This document shows positions 27,903 to 38,760 of a DNA stretch of 64,000 bases, one piece after another. The translations under genes and the position numbers were made by a program. Location of the stretch: NCBI GenBank assembly GCA_905221605.1, contig CAJNDS010000001.1, positions 3,332,987 to 3,396,986 of the forward strand. Direction: 5' to 3'. Every line of letters begins with the position of its first letter. Within the stretch, counting starts at the first letter, position 1. This stretch comes from Symbiodinium natans (taxonomy: Eukaryota; Sar; Dinophyceae; Suessiales; Symbiodiniaceae). Below the pieces are notes generated by a model. It had not been told where the DNA came from, did not search any database, and saw only the letters and a program-made list of their open reading frames with translations.

Positions 27903-28359
27903 GTTCAGCTCCTAGGACCTATGGGTGCAGGGTTTAGGGTTTAGGGTTTAGGGTTTCAGTTTAGGGTTTAGGGTGTAGGGTGTAGGGTGTAGGGTGTAGG
28001 GTTTAGGGATCAGTGTTCAAGGTTTAGTGTTCCTTTTTTTTGCAGGGAGCTGAAGTTCCCTCATAAGCCGTTAAACCAAGAAGGGTACCCTTTTCTATTC
28101 CTAGGTTACTCTTGGGTCTAGGGCTTTGGAGTTTAGGTTTTCGGGCTTACATCCTAAACTCCAAAGGGTCCTGGCAACTTCCACCCGAAATCACCCTAAA
28201 CTACAGTTTTCGTTTTTTTGGTTTAGGTTTTTAGGTGTTTTCTGTTGTTGAGCAAAAAGTTCCCTTCAAACAACAACAGGCTGCCCGCTTACTGTATTCT
28301 TAGGCTCCTCTGGGACCCAGATGTGTAAAGTATCTTTGTATTCACTAGTGGTGATTATA
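27903..28359. other. G-rich array and non-coding sequence
   Basis: The array 27930-28030 contains a block of GGGTGTA units. The rest is non-coding, with no repeat family recognised. Confidence 0.45.
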
Positions 28360-28460
28360 GGGTTCTTAAGGGAGGGGGCTTCAAGGGGGGTAGGTACCTA
28401 GGGAGCATTAGGGAGTATTGGGTTACATCTCCCCCTTGAACCTCACTCCCTTAAGAACCC
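28360..28460. repeat. Small inverted-repeat element with 30-bp arms
   Basis: Left arm 28360-28390 (GGGTTCTTAAGGGAGGGGGC) pairs with right arm 28429-28460 (ends CCCTTAAGAACCC), with a 38-bp loop. The outer GGTTCTTAAG resembles family 1 arms. Confidence 0.7.
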
Positions 28461-29209
28461 CGAGCCCCTAAACCCCAAACCCCAAACCCCAAACCGTAGA
28501 CCCTAGACCCTAGACCCTAAACCCTAAACCCTGAACCCTGAACCCTAAACCCTAAACCCTAAACCCTACATAAAGCACTTAACCGTTAGCCAGCTTCTTC
28601 GAGCATGATCGAGTTCGAGAACTATGCTTGGAAGGTGATTCGAAGTTATGGTCCCTCTCCGGGATCCTACTAGCATATGGAGCCTTATATCTCTACACTT
28701 GTATATATATATATATATATATATTGTTTATTTATTTGCTTTATGTACTTATTTATTATGTATTCATTTTTTATTATTTGTTTGTTATTCATGTATGTAT
28801 ATCTATCTATCTATCTGTCTATCCACATATGTACATAAGAGGTGCTCCCAAGAAGGGCCCACGATTGAAATCAAATTCCCCTCGTGCCCTCAAGTGATCT
28901 CCAAGTCCACAGACACAAAGCTCAGCACCCTAAGCCCTAAGCCCTAAACCCTAAACCCTAAACCCTAAACCCTAAACCTTATACACCCTGGACCCTAAAC
29001 CCCAAACCCCGAAACCTCATAAGCCCAAAGCCCAAAACCCGGAACCCCAAACCCTGAACCTCATAAAGCCCTAAACCCTAAAGCCTAAACCTTAAACCCT
29101 AAGCCTTAAACCCTAAACCCTTTAAACCCTTTAAACCCTTTAAACCCTAAACCCTAAACCCTAAACCCTAAACCCTAAACCCTAAACCCTACACCTCAAA
29201 AAGCTGCAG
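28461..29209. other. C-rich arrays and AT-rich microsatellites
   Basis: A C-rich array lies at 28470-28568, (TA)n at 28697-28725, a T/A-rich TTTATT tract to 28795 and (ATCT)n at 28798-28820, then C-rich arrays at 28930-28980 and 29070-29190. The reading frames here follow the repeats. Confidence 0.6.
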
Positions 29210-29265
29210 GCTACGTCCGAGCAGCCCTGGGCACTGTGGCCTTAGGCCTCGGGTTTGGGGGCAGG
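29210..29265 (+). CDS. Possible exon, Gly/Ala-rich
   Basis: After caaaaagctgcag the frame reads YVRAALGTVALGLGFGG and merges at its donor with the longest array. It resembles a glycine-rich membrane helix. Short and uncertain. Confidence 0.35.
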
Positions 29266-29498
29266 GTTTAGGGTTTAGGGTTTAGGGTTTAGGGTTTAGG
29301 GTTTAGGGTTTAGGGTTTAGGGTTTAGGGTTTAGGGTTTAGGGTTTAGGGTTTAGGGTTTAGGGTTTAGGGTTTAGGGTTTAGGGTTTAGGGTTTAGGGT
29401 TTAGGGTTTAGGGTTTAGGGTTTAGGGTTTAGGGTTTAGGGTTTAGGGTTTAGGGTTTAGGGTTTAGGGTTTAGGGTTTAGGGTTTAGGGTTTAGGGT

Positions 29499-29530
<32 letters not shown>

Positions 29531-29596
29531 GGTTCAGGGTTCAGGGTTCAGGGTTCAGGGTTCAGGGTTCAGGGTTTAGGGTTTAGGGTTTAGGGT
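29264..29596 (+). repeat. Longest telomere-type array, with variant blocks
   Basis: About 33 uninterrupted TTTAGGG units (29264-29497) are followed by five TTGAGGG, six TTCAGGG and three TTTAGGG units. Variants occur only in blocks. Confidence 0.95.
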
Positions 29597-30591
29597 GAAG
29601 AGTCGTCCTGTGACATGTGCGCCTTGGGGGGTGGGGGGTGTGAGGAGCACCATCAAGCCTTTTAAACACCAGCTTGAACGCGATGATTCTTGGAGGTTCA
29701 TGGGTACTTATACGTAGGGTCCTAAGTAGGGTAACTGGAGATATGACCTTATTCAGGGTACTTAATTATGACCCTTCTTATACGTACCCTAGACCCTAAA
29801 CCCTAAACCCTAAACCCCAAACCTTCAAGTAGGAGCTTGTCCCAGGCCTTGCTTGGTGGCCCGACAGTCCGCCAAGTTCCCTGGTGACGGGGATCTATGC
29901 GGGGCCCTCGGCTCCTTCTAAACCCTAAACCGCAAACCCTAAACCCTGTGAGCCTTCTCAGCCCTCAACCCGAAACACTATGACCCCCCTATGACCCCCA
30001 TTAACCTTACAAACCTGATAAGCCCTCAGCCCGAAACCCGATTACCCCTGGAACCCTCAAACCCGAACTGCCAAACGAAAGCGAGGCGTTTCTGTTCGGC
30101 CTCACCGGCCGAAGTGCGAAATAGCCCCTGAGCGCAGCCAAACGATTCCCATCGTCATGGTGAGCCCTAATGGGCGCATCCACGCGCGTCACAGCAACAG
30201 CAGTTAAGCCTTTCGTTTTCTTACTTAGCCAATGTAGCCAATAGTTGAAATTTAGACTTTTCGGGCTTCCTTATTTAGTAGGAATTATGAAGTTTAGCCT
30301 TTTTTCCCGTTGTTATTGGAGAAGGGTTTTCTAGGAGGTAGATCAAGACCCATTCGGAAGCATGTGGACATGAGAGTGTGCAACCCATCTCATGCGGGTC
30401 CACCCGATGCGGGGAGTGGCGGGGCTCTCGTTGGCCAGTTCGTACGCGAAAACGCAACTATGATCCAAAAGAAGTCCCGAACTTATCGACGCTGGTCTTC
30501 GCCCGTTCCCGACCCTAAACGCTAAACCCTAAGCCCTAAACCCTCAACCCTAAACCCTAAACCCCAAACCCCGTGTCCCCATCGACTGAAG
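29597..30591. other. Motif copy and unique sequence
   Basis: The dispersed motif CTTGGAGGTTCATGGGTACT starts at 29689. C-rich arrays lie at 29786-29822 and 30510-30565. The island 29842-29910 after cttgtcccag is open. No named gene is seen in 29930-30500. Confidence 0.5.
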
Positions 30592-30654
30592 GTGTTTGCC
30601 CTGGCGCTGGATTGGTTAGATGGGTATTTGGCTGCCGCCTCGGAGCGACTGTGC
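30592..30654 (+). CDS. Probable phase-0 exon, helical
   Basis: Exactly 21 codons (VFALALDWLDGYLAAASERL then C) lie between acceptor atcgactgaag and a consensus donor GTAGGT, in phase 0 at both ends. A C-rich array lies about 30 bp upstream. The sequence is an amphipathic helix with no recognised family. Confidence 0.5.
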
Positions 30655-30922
30655 GTAGGTTGTAGACCCCAATGTTCCCAGCCTTGGTCCTTTCTAACCC
30701 TAAACCCTAAACCCGAAGCCCTACGCCCTAAGCCCTGGCGGGTCCACAACAGACCCGCGCAAAACTGTGGCCACACCAGCAAACCTGAGATGCAGGACTT
30801 AGGTCACCGCCTTTAGTGTTGAGAAATGAGGCCTTTCTGCTCCCCAGTGCGCCTAAAAGCAAGAACCTCCAGCCATTTCTGCCCAGAAGAAGGTTTAACC
30901 TTCTCGGAATGGATCAGACGAT

Positions 30923-31247
30923 GTAAACCATGGACGTCATCATGCTTGGGCCATGGATGCTCTCTTCTCATCAGAGCAGAATAGACCATGGGTTATCATG
31001 CTTGGACCCTGGATGCTCTCTTCCCAGAACGGAGGAGACCACGGACGTCATCATGGTTGGGCCATGGCAGTGCAGAAAGCATGTAGACCATGGACGTCAT
31101 CATGCTTGGGCCATGGATGCTCTCTTCTCATCAGAACAGAGTAGACCATGGACGTCATCATGCTTGGGCCATGGATACTCTCTTCCCAGAACGGATTAGA
31201 CTATGGACGTCATCATGGTTGGGCCATGGATGCTCTCTTCTAACTAT
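30923..31247 (+). repeat. Minisatellite, about 58-bp unit
   Basis: Five to six imperfect copies of a unit containing GACCATGGACGTCATCATGC, TTGGGCCATGGATGCTCTCT and either TCTCATCAGA or CCCAGAACGG. Frames through it are repeat artefacts. Confidence 0.9.
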
Positions 31248-31796
31248 GGTGAAGCAAACGTGTTATTTAGACCCAGGGCTGGGCAGAAGCGGATGCAAGC
31301 AAGACAGGGCTTAGTTTAGGACACGTCGAAAGTGCGAAGTAGTGCAAAAAACCCACAAATACCAGTGCAGTCTACGGATGCCCAAAAAAATGCAGGATAG
31401 TTTTGGATAAAAATTGCGGGGATGAGGTGAGGTGCGAAACCCAGGAAACATCGGTATTAGGTATTTACAGGGGATTCTGAGGGCAACAGAGCTAAACTGC
31501 CGAAAACGCGTGGGTCTGTTGTGGCCCCGCCTAGCCCTAAGCCCTAAGCCCTAAACCCTAAACCCAAAACCCAAAGCCTACGTAGTTAGAACTAGCCCCC
31601 ACCCCCCCTGTGGAAGTTCTCCACACAGACGGGTGCGATGCACGGGTATTGGCTTGCAGCTGGTCTAAATGAGAAGATGACGGGTTGAGGGTTTCGGGTT
31701 TGGTCTCGACGGCAATTCTCCTAAACCCTAAACCCTAAACCCTAAACCCTGAACCCTAAATCTCACTCCCCATGCTCCCACTGTTTTGCGTGCCAG
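31248..31796. other. Non-coding stretch
   Basis: Short C-rich arrays lie at 31525-31565 and 31720-31760. Nothing else is recognised between the minisatellite and the next exon. Confidence 0.5.
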
Positions 31797-31859
31797 GCGC
31801 GACGACTGCGCCAAGAGAGCGCCTTCGGGGCCGCTCTAGATGTTGCTGGGCCTCCACCA
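31797..31859 (+). CDS. Probable phase-0 exon
   Basis: Exactly 21 codons (ARRLRQESAFGAALDVAGPP then P) lie between acceptor ctgttttgcgtgccag and donor GTACAG, in phase 0 at both ends. A C-rich array lies about 35 bp upstream and a G-rich array begins about 22 bp downstream. Confidence 0.48.
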
Positions 31860-32204
31860 GTACAGTCCTTTAGTGGACCCTAGGGTTTAGGGTTTAGGGT
31901 TTAGGGTTTAGGGTTTAGGATGCTTACGATTTACTTGGTTTAAGTAGGCTCCCATGAGCAGTCGCCGCGAAACGCATGCAATCAAGTGCAGACGATGTGC
32001 CCATGTGCATTTTGACTCGTCGGCAGGTTTTAGTCGACTGCTTCCAGCGAGGAGAGGGTTTGGGGGTTTAGGGTTTAGGGTTTGGGGTTTGGGGTTTAGG
32101 GTTTAGGGCAGAAATGGCCAACTTTGCCAAATGTTTATGGTCATGGCCGCAACGAATCAAGTTGATGCCTGCGATAGGCGACCTTCGCCTTAGCATGCTC
32201 AGTA

Positions 32205-33247
32205 CCAGGAGGACACTTTGAACTTACGGACTTATAACCCACTTATAAGTGACTTAGGTTGGAGTATTTATAAGTGAGTTATAAGTAACTTATAAGTAAC
32301 TTATAAGTAGACCTAAGTCCTACAGGTTTTCACAAAACTGTATTTTGTACGATCGCCGTCCGTTTGCCAGGAATGGTGATTTTCGCATCCCATTTTCGCA
32401 ACCGCCAACTGGACACTCTCGCACGTCCGACGCAGGCAGCGTAGCCCGTGCTGGCGGCGTTGGGAGACTGCCTTGCTCAAGCGGCAATTGTGGCACTGCA
32501 AGGTTTCCACCGTCTGCTCGGCTTGGGTTCTGGTAGCTGGGTTTGGGGTTGAGGGTATAGGGATCCAAAGCAGGGAGCCGGGCGTGAAAAACCTGGCCCT
32601 ACATGTGTAGCCCCAGCAGAACACATTGTTTTGGCCGCGCGGACATGCTCTGTTAGGCAAAGGCCTATACTGGGGCCGAGGAGGCCGCGGACATCCGCGG
32701 ACATCCGCGGACACCCGCGGACATCCCGCGGACATAGCCCGGGAGCTCTCCGCAACTCACTGCTCCGCAAGCACGTCGGCGAGAAAAGCGAGGATCTCGC
32801 AATTGGCAGCGCTGTCCAGTATTTTATCAGGGTGGCAAAAGGATGCTGCGGAACGTAGAGCAGGATGTTAGTGAGTTTTTTTGCGTGGCCCGGCGCGTGG
32901 AAACATGACGCACTGGTGCGGCTGCCATAGCGCGGCTACAAGTGGGAAAACGGACAAAACCTTGAGGCTGCAATGGCAAGTCGAGCTACAAGGAAAGCCG
33001 ATTTATCACAACAACATGACACGAAAAGCAACAACAAAGACAACAAAAAAAAGGTGGTTCGTAAGTAGTTATAAGTCCACATAAGTCCGCATAAGTCCGA
33101 CAGGCCAAGTAATTATAAGTGACTTATAAACATTTATAAGTTCAACAAAAATCGACATACTTATAACTCACTTATAACTCAGTTACAGGATTTATAACTA
33201 AGTTATAACCAAGTTATAAACAACTTATATCCAAAGCGCCCTCCTGG
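32205..33247. mobile_element. TA-flanked terminal-inverted-repeat element, about 1.04 kb
   Basis: Termini CCAGGAGGRCRCTTTGRA (32205-32222 and inverse at 33230-33247) are flanked by TA on both sides, as in Tc1/mariner-type insertions. Both ends carry many subterminal ACTTATAA/TTATAAGT repeats (32228-32312 and 33060-33225). No transposase is seen, so it is probably non-autonomous. The interior holds a 10-bp tandem repeat (CGCGGACATC, 32685-32735) and GC-rich sequence. Open frames inside lack motifs. Confidence 0.7.
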
Positions 33248-34225
33248 TAAGGTTTAGGCTCAGGGCGGTTTAGGGTTTAGGGTTTAGGGTTTAGGGTTTA
33301 GGGTTTAGGGTTTAGGGTTTAGGGTTGAGGGTTTTTCAAGCTTTGCGTAGCTGGTGTGATCTGTCGTGGCGGAGGTGGTGTCTGTGCCAAAACAAACCCC
33401 AGGCCCCCTCCCTAAACCCCATAAACCGAGCAGGAGGTATGTGGATTTTAGCGGTGGGGCTTCCCGGCCTTGTCGTCGTGCCACTCGGAGGCAGACTATC
33501 AGGTACTATTGTAGGGAGAACCCTAAACTCTACACCTTAAACCCTAAACCCTAAACCCCTTTTGTAAAGGGTTCAAGTTCAAGTATCTACTCTGTCGTTA
33601 CATATTGCTTTTTAGGATGGGCTTGTTGTGCAAAAAGAGCCCACTTACACAGGGATGGACCAGAGGGATAAGAGGATGAGGATTTCCGGTTTGAGGTTTA
33701 GGATGAAGCCTTAGCTAAGAAGGGAACCTACCTTGTGGTTCTGTTTGGGGGGGCAGGGGCAGATGTTCTGAACAACCCCGCCCGCCCCCCCCCCCCCCCC
33801 CCCTACCCTATAAGCTTCGCACCTTAACCCTAAACCCTAAACCCTAAACCCTAAACCCTAAACCCTAAACCCTAAAACAACCTAAAGATCGTCGGCTTAA
33901 GGCTGTATGGTTTCCGCCACTGGTCCGGCTCGGAGACTAGCTCTCCCGGCTTTCGGAGCTGTGGCGTTGCACCATGTAGCTATCCTGACACCCTGAACCC
34001 TAAACCTTAAAACCCTGAACCCTGAACCTTAACCTTAAACCCTGAACCCTAAACCTTAAACCCTGAACCCTGAACCTTAAACCCTTAAACCCTGAACCCT
34101 GAACCTTAAACCTTAAACCCTGAACCCTGCACCCTAAACCCGAAACCCTGAAACCGAACCCTGACTATCGAAGTCTACATCGCCGCCCAATATAGGGTTG
34201 GGGTTTTTTGCGGGTGCAGGTAAAT
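33248..34225. other. Arrays and unique sequence
   Basis: G-rich array 33266-33330, C run 33788-33802, C-rich array 33825-33875, and a degenerate array 34000-34150 in which CCCTGAA and CCTTAAA units alternate with a higher-order period. No gene is recognised. Confidence 0.55.
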
Positions 34226-34415
34226 ACTTGGAGGTTCATGGTACTTCTGACTTCTTAATCAATTATAACTGTACTTCTAAGCGTACTTGTAACCATACTC
34301 GGGCACTTAGGGGGCTTACAAGTGGGTTCTAGGTACCGCTGTAATTGGTTAAGAAGTACCCCTAAACCCTAAATCCTAAACCCTAAACCCTAAACCCATG
34401 AACCTCCAAGTAGGG
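34226..34415. repeat. Inverted-repeat element of the GGTTCATGG family with internal array
   Basis: Left end ACTTGGAGGTTCATGGTACT and right end ATGAACCTCCAAGT are inverted. The right motif is split: AAGTACCC, then about five CTAAACC-type units, then CATGAACC. Relatives at 38643-38760 and 47974-47995 are not split. Confidence 0.72.
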
Positions 34416-34683
34416 TTTAAGGCTTGCAGCGTTTTAGTCGTTTTCTAGGGTTTACGGAGCATGGTTCGGCCTTTGCGGCTGCTGCAAGGGCTTTTGGGGG
34501 GGGGGGGGGAGGGGGTAGGGTTTAGGGTTTAGGGTTTGGGGTTTAGGCTTTAGGGTTTAGGGTTTAGGGTTTAGGGTTTAGGCACGGCAAGGGCTTAGGG
34601 GCGTCTTGCATGTGGTTCCTTGAGCCAAGGTTTCTCGAGCTGGTGGTGTTTGCCAGGGCCTCGGTGATCCTAACAGCCCTACC
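34416..34683. other. G run and G-rich array
   Basis: A G run at 34496-34509 and array 34515-34582 are flanked by non-coding sequence. Confidence 0.5.
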
Positions 34684-34790
34684 AGAAGGCTCCAATGTAG
34701 CTTCTGTTTTAGGGTTTAGGGTTCAGGGTTTAGGGTTTAGGGTATTCTAGTATGCTACCCCTAAAAGGTATTACTACACAGGAGCCTTCA
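34684..34790. repeat. Inverted-repeat element, family 5, copy 1, with G-rich array inside
   Basis: AGAAGGCTCCAATGTAG on the left pairs with the right end CTACACAGGAGCCTTC. A G-rich array (34708-34743) sits between the left arm and ATTCTAGTATGCTACC. Confidence 0.62.
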
Positions 34791-35646
34791 GGTGCACCCT
34801 AAATGGAGCTTTGTGGCACTAGGGTGCCGCTTTTGGCGACGTCCTCGTGCGCTGGAGGGCGGTTCCTAGGGCCTTTTCCGCGAGGCAGCTCTGTGACTTA
34901 GGGTTGAGAGGAGTTGGTTTAGGGTTTGGGGTTTGGGGTTTAGGGTTTAGGGTTTAGGGTTTAGGGTCTCAAAGGGGGATAAAGGGGGGCGGCCGGTACT
35001 CTTGCCAGGAATACTCGAGAGGCATGCCCATTTAGGGGCTTCACTCCCCCCCCCCCCCCCCCCCAACACGCAAATAAGGTCGAAGCCAGCTCAGCTACCA
35101 TTTTGGCCCCCCCCCAACCCCTCAACCCCTAAGACCCGAGACCCTAAACCCCAAACCTTAGCCCCTAATCCCAAACCCTAAACCCTAAACCCTAAACCCT
35201 AAACCCTAAACCCTAAACCCCAAACCCTAAACCCTAAACCCTAAACCCTAAACCCTAAACCCTAAACCCTAAACCCCCGCCCCAATGAGGCGGGCACCCA
35301 TGCCAGCGGGGGAAAGGCGTGGAAGGCCGGGGGGCAGTTTAGGTTCTCGGACGTCGAGGGTCTCTTTCAAGTTTAAGGGTTTAGGGGATGCAGTGTTTAG
35401 GGTTTCATTAGGGTTTAATTCGTGTTCAGGGAGTTTTTTTGGGGGGAGGGGGGGCGGGGAGGGGGAAGGGGAATCTAGCACACCCAATATGCACTGAACA
35501 ACCTCTGGCTTGGGGGGGGGGGGGGGCATCTTGGGTGAGGGATTCGGGCTTCTTAGCCCAGGTTCTGGCGCAAGAGCGTCTGCTGGCGACCGCATGACCT
35601 GACAATGTGACATGCCAAGGGTTCGGGCAAGTAAATTAATTCGCCA
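34791..35646. other. Arrays and C/G runs
   Basis: G-rich array 34915-34965, C run 35044-35064, then C-rich array 35155-35275 (about 16 units) and a G run near 35510. The sequence TACCATTTTGGCCCC near 35097 only partly resembles the dinoflagellate spliced leader. No gene is recognised. Confidence 0.55.
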
Positions 35647-36032
35647 ATATATATATATATATATATTATTTTTTATTTATATATATGTATATGCATTTAC
35701 TATGTATTTACTTATTTAACAAATGGACACTTAACAAGTGTTTCTACACATATATATATATATATATATGTAGGTATATTGATTCGTTTATAGAGTTCAG
35801 CGTTCAGTGAACAGGCTGTTAGTTCAGGAGATGAGTTTGTTGGAATGTTGGCTGCCGACTCACCATGTCAAGCACACGAACTCGAGCCGCCGCCTACTAG
35901 CGCCTCGTTCATAACCTAAATCGTGCAGTTCCGATACTGGCTGAGATCAAAGGCGGAAAATCTGAGAGCGTATAGATCTCCCGAACGAGCTTGTATAGAA
36001 TTTTAGAAGCTCCTATAAGATCTGATATACCT
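35647..36032. other. TA microsatellites and unique sequence
   Basis: (TA)n runs at 35647-35667 and 35749-35769 are separated by A/T-rich sequence. The rest is unique without a gene call. Confidence 0.6.
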
Positions 36033-36155
36033 GAGGGCTCCAATATAGTTCCTTTTTTTGTTAGCTATAGAGGATTCTAGTGTACTACCACCCTAAACCA
36101 TAAACCCGAAACCTTATAAACCCTAAACCCAAAACGGTACTGCATAGGCGCCTTT
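36033..36155. repeat. Inverted-repeat element, family 5, copy 2, with C-rich array inside
   Basis: GAGGGCTCCAATATAGTT, GATTCTAGTGTACTACC and GGTACTGCATAGGCGCCTTT match copy 1 in order. Here a C-rich array (36090-36130) lies after CTACC, so the array position and strand differ from copy 1. A third fragment is at 39361-39395. Confidence 0.62.
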
Positions 36156-37667
36156 GGGTAGATCTTCCTAGGGCCAGTCCCGTTGCCTTCCATGTGTCTG
36201 AAAGGTCGGCTGCTTTGCGGATGCCCCCTGGCTCATCGCCGCAACTGGGCCTCCCAACAGGGTTTAGGGTTTCGGGTTTAAGGGTTTAAGGTTCAGGGTT
36301 CAGGGTTCAGGGTTTAGGGTTTAGGGTTTAGGGTTTAGGGTTTAGGGCTTAGGGTTTAGGGTTTAGGGTTTAGGGTTTAGGGCTTGGAAGACCTACGGTT
36401 TCAAGAATGGGGTGTAGGGCTTCTACGTTGGCGTCCTGCAGCGCCCTATCGATTTACAAGAAAGAACCACGTGACACCGCGCCTAGACTGTACAAACCCT
36501 AAACCCTAAACCCTAAACCCCTTTTTTCCTTTTTTTCTCCATCGCGGAAAGGGGGAGAGGGTAACTAGCGGCCCTGGGAGGTCACGAAGATCTCCTTGGG
36601 TGAAACGAGGGTTTAGGGTTTAGGGTTTAGGCTGAGATGGAGAAGAAGCGGTTAGAGGGGCACTTTGGCCAGAGATGGGTTTACGATTGAAACCCTCAGG
36701 GTTCAGGGTTCAGGGTTCAGGGTTTAGGGTTTAGGGTTTAGGGTTTAGGGTTTAGGGTTTAGGGAAACCCCTCTTGAAAAGCCGAAGAGGGGGATACCAA
36801 GGCGAGACGATAGCCAGGAAAAGGGAGAAGGAGTTGAGGTGAGTGATACTACTATGGCCTTTCTCGGCTCCCTAAACCTAAACCCAAAACTCTTCTTCAT
36901 GCATTTTGCAACCCAGGCAATCATGGCCAACGGGTTCAGATCCCCCCTGGGTGCGCTTGCAGTGGCCCTACCCTCAACTTATGTGTTGTGGAAAGTTGGG
37001 TTCGGGGTCTAGGGTTTGGGGTTTGGGGATAGGGTTTTGGGGAAATTGAGGTATAAATATATATATATATTTATATATATGTAATAGAGAGAGAGGGGGA
37101 GAGGAGGTCCCTAGTCTGCAGTAGGTGCAGAGCTTCAGCGTTTGGAGGTTGATCGGTTTACGGTTTAGGGTTTAGAGTTTAGGGTTTAGGTAGTTCTCTT
37201 TCTGGGGGACTGTTCGGTGATCCCTATCTGATGGCATTCTCACAATGAGGATCCGGTCGATGATCAGTAGCCCCCTGCGTCCCCAACAAAAGGACCCCAA
37301 TTGGAGAACTACCCGATTTCCTGAGATAAGGGCCCCCGAATATGCACCCAAGATGGTACAGACCTTATTTTTGGGACACCCTCCCCCCCAACAAGCAAAG
37401 TTCAAAAACTCAATCGTTGCACTATATCGGGAGCTACCCCGCATGGGAGCTAGGGACACCCTCAAAACCCCAAATCCTAAAACCCGAAAGTCCCAATCCC
37501 CAAACCCTAAACCCTAAACCCTAAACCCTAAACCCTAAACCCTAAACCTAAAGCCTAAACACAATGAGGCCGGTCTTCACTTTCTGCCTTTGTGGCTCTG
37601 GCTGTTCCTGCGTGTTCCAGGAAGGCAAGGCTTGACACGATGGAGGGACGGGGGGGGGAGGGGGGGG
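36156..37667. other. Arrays, AT microsatellite and unique sequence
   Basis: G-rich array 36245-36385 includes a TTCAGGG block; others lie at 36695-36765 and 37155-37190. (TA)n at 37050-37085 is followed by (GA)n. C-rich array 37500-37550. A 90-codon open frame at 37245-37517 lacks motifs. Confidence 0.5.
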
Positions 37668-37741
37668 GGTTTAGGGTTTAGGGTTTAGGGTTTAGGGTTT
37701 AGGGTTTAGGGTTTAGGGTTTAGGGTTTAGGGTTTAGGGTT
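37668..37741 (+). repeat. G-rich telomere-type array, about 10 units
   Basis: Perfect TTTAGGG units between two short G-rich runs. Confidence 0.9.
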
Positions 37742-38642
37742 GGGGGAAGGGGGGGAGACCCTCAACCCTGATCGTGAGAGGGATTTCGAACAAGTGCCAC
37801 CCTAGCCCACCTAAACACGACAAGCCTCATGTCCGGAGTTGAGTTTGTTCGGGTTTGGGCTTGTCCTGCATTTGCGGTTTTTATGGGGGGGGGCTTCATG
37901 TTCAGGATCATGCTCTAGGACACAGAATAGGCCGTCAGTCTGGGCTTCGGTTCCCGTACAAGCCCGGGCACCGATTCCGAGGTTACTCTTGGGTCTACCT
38001 TAAACCCCCCAAACCCTCTAACCCTCTAACCCTCTATCCCTCTAACCCTCTAACCCTCTAACCCTCTAAACCATCCTCTAACCCCCCTAAACCCTCTAAA
38101 CTCTTTCTAACCCTCTAAACCGCAAACCCTACACCCTAAACCCTCAACCCTAAACCCTCAACCCTAAACCCTAAACCCTCAACCCTCAACCCTAAACCCT
38201 AAACCCTAAACCTTAAAACCCCTGGTAGTTGCGGGGTTTGGGGTTCGGGTTCAGGTCCTCCGCGCGCTTTCTGTGTCTCGGACCGGTGCTGCTCCTCGGG
38301 CGATGCCTGGCTGCGGTACCCCCGGCTGGTTTAGGGTTTAGGGTTTAGGGTTTAGGGTTTAGGGTTTAGGGTTTAGGGTGTGAAGCGCGGGAGGGGAGTG
38401 TTGCTGTCTAGATTCGCCAAGAGCTTCCTATACACCCTCAACAAGGGCGATCGGCCGCGGTACCTGAAATCAGGAGTCTCCTACCTTCACTCTAGGAGGA
38501 CAAATTCAGGTGGCGGGCTTCCCTTGTAAGAGTCTCATCAGAGGATCACAGAAACCCAAGACCTTTCCTAAGAGGCTTATTGTACATGCAAGAGCGACCC
38601 GCCCCCTGCAAGTGTCCCTTGCTGCTTAAAAAAACTATCCGG
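37742..38642. other. Variant C-rich array CCCTCTAA and unique sequence
   Basis: Units CCCTCTAA dominate 37995-38110, then CCCTCAA/CCCTAAA to 38215, so three unit types succeed each other. G-rich array 38330-38378. No gene is recognised. Confidence 0.6.
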
Positions 38643-38760
38643 TACTTGAAGGTTCATGGGTACTTTGTGTCAAAGTAGGGGTCTAAGTACCTCAGAAAAG
38701 GATGTAGCCATAGTCACCCTGGTTAGAACCCTACTTATGAAGTATCCGCGAACCTCCAAG
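38643..38760. repeat. Uninterrupted element of the GGTTCATGG family
   Basis: TACTTGAAGGTTCATGGGTA on the left and AAGTATCCGCGAACCTCCAA on the right are inverted ends about 75 bp apart. This is the uninterrupted form to compare with 34226-34415. Confidence 0.65.

Noticed and set aside
32313-32735. Minus-strand frames inside the TA-flanked element as a transposase
   Set aside because: No DDE-type motif or helix-turn-helix is visible, and part of the frame comes from a 10-bp tandem repeat.
35090-35110. Dinoflagellate spliced-leader gene at TACCATTTTGGCCCC
   Set aside because: Only about ten bases agree with the core CCATTTTGGC; no donor or snRNA-like downstream part is present.
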